Part shown: piece by piece, positions 1 through 5,289 of the stretch
Position numbering within the stretch: the stretch's first letter is position 1
Layout: each line of letters begins with the position of its first letter
Origin: an uncultured Capnocytophaga sp.
Lineage (GTDB): Bacteria; Bacteroidota; Bacteroidia; Flavobacteriales; Flavobacteriaceae
Direction of reading: 5' to 3'
Assembly (NCBI RefSeq): GCF_938029845.1
Contig: NZ_CALHGG010000019.1
Coordinates: 1-18,604, forward strand
Length of the DNA stretch: 18,604 nucleotides
The notes under the pieces: model-generated
What the model saw: only the letters and a program-made list of their open reading frames with translations
What the model was told of the DNA's origin: nothing
Databases searched by the model: none
Translations under genes and position numbers: made by a program

Positions 1-11
1 GGGCAAGGGTC

Positions 12-43
12 TTTGTGGTACAAATGGCAATTTGTGGTACAAA
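12..43. repeat. Two direct copies of an imperfect palindrome, operator-like
   Basis: The 13-mer TTTGTGGTACAAA occurs at 12-24 and again at 31-43. Each copy is an inverted repeat of TTTGT and ACAAA around a 3-base centre. The copies start 19 bp apart, close to two helical turns, so a bound dimer would sit on the same face of the DNA. The site lies downstream of the DUF3408 gene and probably upstream of whatever follows past position 1. An operator for one of the HTH or DUF3408 proteins, or part of a transfer origin, would fit; neither is shown. Confidence 0.5.
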
Positions 44-89
44 GACACACCTTGCTGATGTAGAAAATGGGATTATAAGCCCCTGCTGT

Positions 90-149
90 GTTACTGCATT
101 CATTGAATACAGTAACTCGGCGTAGGCTTGCATTCGAGGAATGCAGTAA
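90..149. repeat. Cluster of inverted repeats downstream of the DUF3408 gene
   Basis: TTACTGCATTC (91-101) is matched by its exact reverse complement GAATGCAGTAA at 139-149, and by a one-mismatch copy, GAATACAGTAA, at 105-115. Inside the cluster GCATTC (130-135) and GAATGC (139-144) form a 6-bp stem with a 3-base loop. Alternative foldings are therefore possible. There is no T run to make a conventional terminator. The cluster could be a recognition site such as a transfer origin, or an RNA end structure. Confidence 0.45.
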
Positions 150-150
150 T

Positions 151-660
151 TCAGAGTTTCCTCCATCTTTCCACATCTTCCTTGTATTGGTCGAGGTGTT
201 CCCGCAGTACCTGTTCGACATATCCCGAAACGCTCGCTCCATGCTCACCGATTCTCCGCACCACGAAGTCTAACTTTCGTTGGGTTTCCTCTGATACATA
301 CACGGCTTTGCGGTGGCTGTTGCGAAAGGGCTGGAGATATTTCCCCTGAAACTCGGATAATTGCTTTCTGTCCTTTGTTTTTCCCATTCTTTGATGAAAT
401 TCTTCGGTAGAAGTAGCCCTTTCTGTTGGCGACAACGCTGTTTCTTGATAGGACGGTTGAGAAAAATCCTTGTTACTCTCCTTGTCATTTTGTTCCTCAA
501 CTTTATCAACAGGCTCAAACCTTCTCTTTTCCTCTTCATAATCGAAGGGCTGGTCAAAATCGGGTAACTCTTCGGGCTTGCGGAGCTTAACGCCATAATT
601 TCCCATATCTCTAATGGCTTGTTCCAAGCGTTGTTTCCTTTTTTCATCTATTCTTGCCAT
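151..660 (-). CDS. DUF3408-family ICE protein, probable ribbon-helix-helix DNA-binding protein
   Basis: The protein has 169 residues. The N-terminal two thirds (about 1-115) are charged and low in complexity, with many E, K and Q. Residues about 117-165 form the compact conserved part: a short strand (RKAVYVSEE) followed by two amphipathic helices (QRKLDFVVRRIGEHG, then SGYVEQVLREHLD). This matches DUF3408 proteins of Bacteroides conjugative and mobilizable elements, whose C-terminus resembles ribbon-helix-helix DNA-binding folds. Such proteins usually lie near relaxase or ParA-like genes. The start overlaps the preceding HTH gene by 13 bp, so it is probably translated in the same operon. A role in mobilization or partitioning is inferred. 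Confidence 0.8.
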   Translation of the reverse strand: MARIDEKRKQRLEQAIRDMGNYGVKLRKPEELPDFDQPFDYEEEKRRFEPVDKVEEQNDKESNKDFSQPSYQETALSPTERATSTEEFHQRMGKTKDRKQLSEFQGKYLQPFRNSHRKAVYVSEETQRKLDFVVRRIGEHGASVSGYVEQVLREHLDQYKEDVERWRKL

Positions 661-962
661 AATTTCTTGGGTATCGGGTTATAGTGTTTTTCAAGCATGG
701 CTTGTATGTCGCTCTGCTTGTAGAGTATCTTCCCTCCGATTTTGTAGAAAGGAAGCGTTCCTGAGTTTCTGTACTCTTGGAGCGTGCGTGTGCTGAGCCG
801 TAATTGGCTGCAAACCTCCTCACCCGAAAGGTAAACCTCACCATTCAGCATCGGACGGGCGGTAGAGCAATACCGCTCCAACTTCTTCAAAGTGCCTTCC
901 ATCAGTTGTGAAAACAACTGCATCTGAGGGTCTTCCCGCGTAATGATTTCATTCTCTGCCAT
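648..962 (-). CDS. Helix-turn-helix (HTH_17 / excisionase-like) protein
   Basis: The protein has 104 residues. Residues about 46-90 hold a MerR/excisionase-type HTH: a first helix (GEEVCSQL), a recognition helix (STRTLQEYRNSG), then a wing with LPFYKIGGKILYKQSDI. This pattern is shared by small HTH proteins of Bacteroidota ICEs, including the excisionases. The N-terminal part (about 1-40) is probably helical. The gene follows the HTH gene at 983-1252 after 20 bp and overlaps the DUF3408 gene, so the three form one unit. Whether it acts as an excisionase or as an operon regulator cannot be decided from sequence. Confidence 0.8.
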   Translation of the reverse strand: MAENEIITREDPQMQLFSQLMEGTLKKLERYCSTARPMLNGEVYLSGEEVCSQLRLSTRTLQEYRNSGTLPFYKIGGKILYKQSDIQAMLEKHYNPIPKKLWQE

Positions 963-982
963 AATTCATTCATTCTTTGATT

Positions 983-1252
983 TCAATCCTTGACTGCATT
1001 CAGCATTTCACAGATGTCGGTCTGTTTGTAATAACACTTATGTCCAATCATGGAGAAAGGGATTTTGCCCGTATCTCGGTATGATTGTAGGGTACGCTTG
1101 CTGATGCCTAAACGCTTGCACACGGCTTCGTTGTCGAGCCATTGCTCGGTCTTGGGAGGATTACCGATGAGTTTTTCCACACGATGGATAAAGTCTGCAA
1201 ATTCGGAGCGATGTCGCTCCCACGCTTTGCGGTCGATGATAATGAGTTTCAT
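983..1252 (-). CDS. Helix-turn-helix (HTH_17 / excisionase-like) protein, first gene of the HTH-HTH-DUF3408 operon
   Basis: The protein has 89 residues. The N-terminal 30 residues are a predicted helix, and residues about 38-84 form an excisionase-type HTH (DNEAVCKRLGISKRTLQSYR, then IPFSMIGHKCYYKQTDI). It is a paralogue of the next gene in layout and motif but differs in most residues. A good Bacteroidota promoter lies about 80 bp upstream (1333-1364), and a large repeat-rich gap follows further upstream, a likely place for it to bind. A DNA-binding role is well supported; a specific function is not. Confidence 0.8.
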   Translation of the reverse strand: MKLIIIDRKAWERHRSEFADFIHRVEKLIGNPPKTEQWLDNEAVCKRLGISKRTLQSYRDTGKIPFSMIGHKCYYKQTDICEMLNAVKD

Positions 1253-1332
1253 TGCCTTAATTTTGTTTTGATTACTTTATTGTTACTCAGCAAACAAACT
1301 GTTATGCAGTCCATTGCCGTACTTCTCGGGTG

Positions 1333-1364
1333 CAAAAGTAACCCCTCGGAAGCACCACTGCAAG
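1333..1364 (-). promoter_or_regulatory. Bacteroidota-type promoter for the HTH-HTH-DUF3408 operon
   Basis: Read on the minus strand, TACTTTTG (1333-1340) matches the -7 consensus TAnnTTTG exactly. A -33 element CTTG (1361-1364), one base from TTTG, lies 20 bp before it. The predicted transcription start is near 1326, giving a leader of about 74 nt before the ATG at 1252. The upstream GC-rich spacer (AGGGG) is unusual for this promoter type. Confidence 0.5.
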
Positions 1365-1475
1365 AAATGAGGATAAGCAGGGAAATAGAGAGAAAGCAAT
1401 AGAAAAACAAAGGAAATCCGTCTGTGTTATTGCGGTAATGAGATGAGGTGCCGGCTCGTTCCTTTTATTATCTTG

Positions 1476-1627
1476 TTGTTTTATCGATAATTCGATAGTT
1501 CGACAAATCGAGATGTCGAAGTGTCGATAGATAGTTTTATCGATAGATTATTTTGACGATATATAGTTTTGACAACAGATAGTCATGACAACAAATTGTA
1601 CAAACAATAGATTGTCCGTATTATCGT
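1476..1627. repeat. Degenerate tandem octamer ladder with TCGA in strict 8-bp phase
   Basis: TCGA starts at 1484, 1492, 1500, 1508, 1516, 1524 and 1540, that is every 8 bp with one slot (1532) missed. The pair TnGTTTTA + TCGATAnn occurs at 1476 and again at 1532, exactly seven octamers apart. From 1548 the same frame continues as 16-bp units of the form TWRTTTTG-ACRAYANA (1548, 1564, 1580, weakening at 1596). An 8-bp period is not a multiple of three, so this is not coding. It looks like a diverged tandem array; its role is unknown. Confidence 0.7.
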
Positions 1628-1795
1628 CAGTCCTATCTGTTGTTAGTTGTTACGCCTTGCGTCCAAAGAGCCTGAGTATGCCGTATTCTTGTCGTGCCTA
1701 TACTCTCTACGGCAGCCCAGCCCTGCAAGGTTGGGAGAGATGAATACGACCGCATGGATATAGAAAATGGCAATACCACCTTGAAACAGAGAAAT

Positions 1796-1828
1796 CCTGC
1801 GGTGGAGATTCTTCTCTCCATCCGCAGG
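1796..1828. repeat. Strong hairpin, 13-bp stem with one bulge
   Basis: CCTGCGG (1796-1802) pairs with CCGCAGG (1822-1828), and TGGAGA (1803-1808) pairs with TCTCCA (1815-1820). They enclose a 6-base loop, with one unpaired base at 1821. A second hairpin, GGCAG/CTGCC (1844-1848 and 1854-1858), sits 16 bp away. No T run follows on either strand, so it is not a classic terminator, although it could protect the 3' end of the integrase-DUF1896 message. Confidence 0.6.
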
Positions 1829-1915
1829 ACTCGACCTTGTCAGGGCAGACAGGCTGCCGTTGTACCTTTGCACGATAAGAAACGGCATCAGGAACTTTGC
1901 GTGCGCCGCCTTTGC

Positions 1916-2401
1916 CTACAACGCCTTCAGGCTTGCTTCCTCCGTCAGTCTGACCGTTGGCAGATTGTTGCTCTCGATGAGCAGCACTATCGTGCCTGTC
2001 AGTTCGGTGTAAAGACGGCCGTATTGCTCGTCAGAAGCCAATGTGTCCGTCAAACCGAACTTGTCGAATGTGGCTTGAACAGCCTTGTTCGACAACAGTA
2101 TAGGTACGAGTTTCTCTGGGAGCGGTGCAGGAAGTTCCCTTTCAAACTCGTTTTCCAACACGGATATAAGCGTATCGTACTTGGAAAAGTGCAAGCCTTG
2201 ATACAATGCCTCGCTTGCCATGCTCTCCGCTTCAATGTGTGTAAAGCCTTGTGCTACAGCATCGCAGTAAACTGTGAGAGCCATATCTGCCCGTGCAGTG
2301 ATAAACTCCGTATCTTGCAACTTTTCGGGGTGATGCTCACTCATGTAACTTCTTAACTTCAATCGGAAGTAGGAAAGTTCCTTTTTGTTCTTCTGTTTCA
2401 T
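1916..2401 (-). CDS. DUF1896-family ICE protein (left-element copy)
   Basis: The protein has 161 residues. It begins with a lysine-rich segment and then LSYFRLKLRSYMSEHHPE, typical of DUF1896. The block SMASEALYQGLHFSKYDTL (about 84-102) and the near-terminal LYTELTGTI (about 138-146) line up with the second copy at 9078-9551 (GVLFDGLFFSPFDMV and LYTELTGAI). The molecular function is unknown; the family is confined mostly to Bacteroidota mobile elements. It follows the second integrase by 55 bp. Unlike the right-hand copy, it is not followed by the methylase/helicase gene, which suggests a loss or rearrangement here. Confidence 0.85.
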   Translation of the reverse strand: MKQKNKKELSYFRLKLRSYMSEHHPEKLQDTEFITARADMALTVYCDAVAQGFTHIEAESMASEALYQGLHFSKYDTLISVLENEFERELPAPLPEKLVPILLSNKAVQATFDKFGLTDTLASDEQYGRLYTELTGTIVLLIESNNLPTVRLTEEASLKAL

Positions 2402-2456
2402 TGTTTTTCTTGTTAAAAAGTTGGACTTCTTTTTTTTGAATCATTCATTACGGCTG

Positions 2457-3740
2457 TTACATCCCAATTATGGGACTTGACTTTTTCGGTGTTCTTGACG
2501 GACACAGCCGTAAGGCTTTACGCAGTACCCTTGTATGCTCACTACCCATCAGGGGTTGCATTTCCTTGGCAATCTTGCTCTTGGTCACCCGTGCATAAAT
2601 CTCGGTCGTGGAGATGAAGCGATGCCCCAGCATCTTGCTCACCGTCTCTATCGGAAGTCCGTTCTCCAGACAGATGGTCGTGGCAAAGGTGTGCCGTGCG
2701 GTGTGCGAGGTCGCTTGAGTATGCGGTGGCAGTCCTGCCTTAATACATATCTCCTGAATAGTTCTATTGAAATTACTGTTGCTGGGAAACTCTCGAAAGA
2801 AAAGCCCCTCCCTTCGTCCGTGGCTCACAATGGCGAGTATTTTCTCGGCAACGGGCAGCAACGGGACAATACTTCTGTTCTGTGTCTTTGTTCGACAGAG
2901 CGATATGTACCTACGCCCATCCCCGAATGTATAAACATCGTCCATTCGGAGTTTCTTTAAGTCTGAGAATGCCAGCCCCGTGAAACATCCCAAGAGGAAA
3001 ATAAGTCTGCAATGGTTATCTGTCGAGCGGTGCGGACGGTAAGCCAAGAGTTTTTGCAGGTCGTCCGCCGTAAGTGCATTGCGCTCGTAGGTAGGCGTTT
3101 CTATGTCTATGAGTTCAAAAGGGTCTTCACGAACGTATCGCTCCTGCAATGCCTTGCGAATGACCTGATGCAAGTGGCGTAGGCGGTTGCCGACACTGCT
3201 TTCCTTGTTTCCCAAGTCCCGAAGCATAAAAAGGCGATAGTCCTCAAGCAAAGTCTTGTCCACCTCTGTGGGCATACAGTCTGCCCTGTCCCTTACTTGC
3301 AGGAAATGAACAAAACTCTTGTAGCTGTCCTTAAAAGCCCTGACAGTTGCCTTGCTTAATGTTCTGCCCTGCAATTCCTCCTTGTATTCACAAACGGATT
3401 GATATAGCTCCGTAAGTGTTGGCATGGGGCGACTTTGCTGCATATAACGCTCCTTGAGGTATTCCGCCGTGATATAGTTTTCTTCCCTTAATGTACGTTC
3501 ATAGAGTGAATGCAAGCACTCTTCTATTGAGTTCAGTTGCAGATTGATGCCGCTTGAATTACCTGTTGTCGCCTTGATGCACCCTTTTCGGGCAAGCCAC
3601 TCGTCGGGGGAAGTTTGCAACTGCGTGGAAAACGATGAGGACGTTCCATTACAGGTGATACGGCAACGGATTACGCATAGTCCGTCTTCATTGGTCTTGC
3701 TTCTATCTATGTAGAATAGTATGGCAAATGTACTTTTCAT
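2457..3740 (-). CDS. Tyrosine recombinase/integrase 2 of a tandem pair
   Basis: The protein has 427 residues. It carries an N-terminal arm-binding domain (about 1-95), a SAM-like core-binding domain (about 105-205) and a C-terminal catalytic domain. Visible catalytic residues are K285, H346 and R349 (HTARH), H373 (LGH) and Tyr382 (IYARV), nine residues after H373 as usual. The place of the first catalytic arginine is A257 (TGLAFSD). Lack of Arg-I is known in Bacteroides integrases such as IntDOT, so the enzyme need not be dead. A basic tail (about 403-420) extends past the tyrosine domain. It starts 12 bp after integrase 1 and is surely co-transcribed. It cuts and rejoins DNA at the element's ends. 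Confidence 0.92.
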   Translation of the reverse strand: MKSTFAILFYIDRSKTNEDGLCVIRCRITCNGTSSSFSTQLQTSPDEWLARKGCIKATTGNSSGINLQLNSIEECLHSLYERTLREENYITAEYLKERYMQQSRPMPTLTELYQSVCEYKEELQGRTLSKATVRAFKDSYKSFVHFLQVRDRADCMPTEVDKTLLEDYRLFMLRDLGNKESSVGNRLRHLHQVIRKALQERYVREDPFELIDIETPTYERNALTADDLQKLLAYRPHRSTDNHCRLIFLLGCFTGLAFSDLKKLRMDDVYTFGDGRRYISLCRTKTQNRSIVPLLPVAEKILAIVSHGRREGLFFREFPSNSNFNRTIQEICIKAGLPPHTQATSHTARHTFATTICLENGLPIETVSKMLGHRFISTTEIYARVTKSKIAKEMQPLMGSEHTRVLRKALRLCPSRTPKKSSPIIGM

Positions 3741-3752
3741 TGTTCTGCGGTT

Positions 3753-5006
3753 TTAGTTGGTCAGTTGATAATGTGCGAGTTGTGGAAGTATTTTCTCTAT
3801 GTCCAGAAAGACACGCTCGGGAGATGTCTCCGCATACACTTGCGTGGTTTTGATTTGACTGTGTCCGAGCATTTTGGAAACGCTCTCAATGGACACGCCC
3901 TCCGACAGTGTCATCTGAGATGCGAAGGTATGCCGTGCCATGTGATAGGTCAGCGTTTTCTGAATACCGCAAAGCCGTGCTATCTTTTTGAGGTGTATGT
4001 TTACCGTGTCGCATCCGGGTATGGGCAGCAGATACCCCTTGGGCGGTTCGTGTCGGAAAGCCCTCGTGTGAATGCCCCGATAACGCTCGATAATGGCAGT
4101 GGCTTCGGGAAGTAGGGGGATGTGGCACACGTTGCCCGTCTTTATTCTCGGCTTGCGTATCCAAGTCATTCCCGCTTCGTGAAAGACGTGCTGCTCCGTC
4201 AAGTGATACACGTCGGTATAGGAAAGCCCCGTCAGGCAGGAGAAAAGGAACATATCCCTCGACACTTTTTCATAGCCTTGCAATTTATCTTCTCCCAAGG
4301 CTGCGATAAGACCTACCTCCTCCCTTGTGATGTAACGTGGAGTACCCACTTCCCAACGAATGGAATGGTTGATGAAGGGATAGGTGTCAATGATGTGCCG
4401 TTTATGCAGGTCTTTGAGCAAGGAAGCCAGCATGGAGAGATAGCCAGCCGAAGTGTTGAGCTTGAATCCCTTTTCTTTGGCGAAGTAGTCCTCCAAGTCT
4501 TTGATAAAGGCGATGTCGGCTTTCTGCACGGGAATATCCTCCACACGGTAGCGATACCTGACGAAGTTTGCCAGATGCTTGTGAAAGAGCAACAGGCATT
4601 TTAGTCTGCGTTCGCTGCGGTCTATGCCCACACGCTCACGGAAGCGGTCGATATACTCGTCTGTATGATGCAGCAGTCCTTGTGACTCACTGTTCAGTCC
4701 GAATACAAGCTCCCGTACTCGCTCTGCCGTGATGGGAGCATCGGATTTACCCGAAAGAGACTCATAAACCTTGTGTATGCTCACCTGAAGGCGGTCAAGT
4801 TCCTTGTTTACCGATACGGCTTCGGCACTCTTGCCCAGCAGTCGGTTTTTGCGACTGTCCCACAAACGAGGAGTACACGAGCATTTGCAACTGAACTGTA
4901 CCATAGAGCGTCCTGCGCTGATGCGTCCCATGATGGGACTTTTTCCGTTTTTGTCCTGCGTACCTCTCTTGAGGTAGAAAAGCAGCTTGAATTTTTCTTT
5001 TTCCAT
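3753..5006 (-). CDS. Tyrosine recombinase/integrase 1 of a tandem pair
   Basis: The protein has 417 residues, with an arm-binding domain (about 1-100), a core-binding domain (about 112-212) and a catalytic domain. K289, H355 and R358 (HMARH), H382 (MLGH) and nucleophile Tyr391 (QVYAE) are in place. Serine 262 (TGLSYTD) occupies the Arg-I position, as in IntDOT. It is only distantly similar to its partner, so this is not a recent duplication. It is the gene closest to the proposed element end (about 5260), and the 257 bp upstream carry inverted repeats that could be arm or core sites. Integrative recombination is well supported; which of the two enzymes acts at which step is unknown. Confidence 0.92.
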   Translation of the reverse strand: MEKEKFKLLFYLKRGTQDKNGKSPIMGRISAGRSMVQFSCKCSCTPRLWDSRKNRLLGKSAEAVSVNKELDRLQVSIHKVYESLSGKSDAPITAERVRELVFGLNSESQGLLHHTDEYIDRFRERVGIDRSERRLKCLLLFHKHLANFVRYRYRVEDIPVQKADIAFIKDLEDYFAKEKGFKLNTSAGYLSMLASLLKDLHKRHIIDTYPFINHSIRWEVGTPRYITREEVGLIAALGEDKLQGYEKVSRDMFLFSCLTGLSYTDVYHLTEQHVFHEAGMTWIRKPRIKTGNVCHIPLLPEATAIIERYRGIHTRAFRHEPPKGYLLPIPGCDTVNIHLKKIARLCGIQKTLTYHMARHTFASQMTLSEGVSIESVSKMLGHSQIKTTQVYAETSPERVFLDIEKILPQLAHYQLTN

Positions 5007-5019
5007 TGTTTTTTACTTG

Positions 5020-5027
5020 CAAAATTA
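5020..5027 (-). promoter_or_regulatory. Possible -7 promoter element for the integrase pair
   Basis: Read on the minus strand, TAATTTTG matches TAnnTTTG exactly, 12 bp before the ATG of integrase 1. The -33 position is poor: GTTC lies 19 bp upstream and no TTTG is at the right distance. If used, transcription would start only a few bases before the start codon, giving an almost leaderless message. Confidence 0.35.
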
Positions 5028-5089
5028 CACTTCTTTGAGGAACTTTGAACGATGCAAAACATTGATAATGAAAGAGAAAACTCCGTTTT

Positions 5090-5146
5090 AGTTACCACTT
5101 TCAGCCGTCCTTTTCCTTTCATCGTTTTTCGAACGATTTGGTAACT
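5090..5146. repeat. Nested inverted repeats upstream of integrase 1
   Basis: The outer arms AGTTACC (5090-5096) and GGTAACT (5140-5146) are exact reverse complements. Inside them ATCGTT (5121-5126) and AACGAT (5132-5137) form a 6-bp stem with a 5-base loop. They lie between integrase 1 and the proposed element end, where tyrosine integrases usually have arm-type sites. This is a candidate integrase or excisionase binding region. Confidence 0.4.
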
Positions 5147-5240
5147 GAACTCCCTCCTTTTCGCTCCCTTTTCTGCCTGTTTCCTATGATGCAACCCTAA
5201 GAAGAAACAAGCAATATCCGCTGTATTTCAGTCAGATATG

Positions 5241-5289
5241 AGTTTTATGCCATTTTCTGCTTTCTACTCCCATACTTCGGCATAAAACT
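5241..5289. repeat. 11-bp inverted repeat spanning the element/helicase junction, candidate att site
   Basis: AGTTTTATGCC (5241-5251) is the exact reverse complement of GGCATAAAACT (5279-5289), with 27 bp between. The right arm lies inside the helicase coding sequence (codons for Q-F-Y-A). The left arm lies in the neighbouring element just after the truncated stop. Tyrosine recombinase core sites commonly have such opposed half sites. The arms could also be fortuitous, as the spacing is wider than the usual 5-8 bp crossover. Confidence 0.45.

Larger units (their letters stand above)
1253..1915. other. 663-bp gap without a convincing gene
   Basis: From right to left this gap holds a hairpin-rich block next to the DUF1896 stop (about 1640-1890), an octamer-repeat ladder (1476-1627) and the promoter of the HTH operon. 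A minus-strand frame of 81 codons at 1643-1888 (begins MPFLIVQRYNGS, ends SLDARRNN) overlaps the hairpins. I do not recognise it as a protein family and consider it more likely a by-product of a conserved non-coding element. In comparable ICEs, including the right half of this window, DUF1896 is followed directly by the giant helicase. That gene is absent here. Confidence 0.5.
1..5263 (-). mobile_element. Integrase-proximal part of a mobile element inserted in the helicase gene (left end outside window)
   Basis: This block holds two tyrosine integrases, DUF1896, two HTH genes and DUF3408, all on the minus strand and visibly richer in G and C than the DNA to its right. The integrase pair lies next to the point where the helicase frame at 5264 breaks off, as expected for the integrase end of an integrative element. 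No relaxase or transfer gene is visible; they would lie to the left of position 1. The gene families and the broken helicase are seen directly. The insertion event and the boundary near 5250-5280 are inferred. The alternative is a rearrangement within one element. Confidence 0.65.

Noticed and set aside
1476..1627. Octamer ladder as a CRISPR array
   Set aside because: There are no long identical repeats separated by unique spacers and no cas gene; the period is 8 bp.
1643..1888. 81-codon minus-strand frame as a real gene
   Set aside because: It overlaps strong hairpins, matches no family I recognise, and shows no promoter; I keep it only as part of the structured block.
1694..2356. Plus-strand reading frame of 220 codons
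   Set aside because: It lies mostly antisense to the DUF1896 gene, is rich in Cys, Arg and Gln, and has no recognisable domain; it is a shadow of the real frame.
4122..4604. Plus-strand frame of 160 codons inside integrase 1
   Set aside because: It is antisense to the conserved catalytic and core-binding domains of the integrase, which explain the sequence fully.
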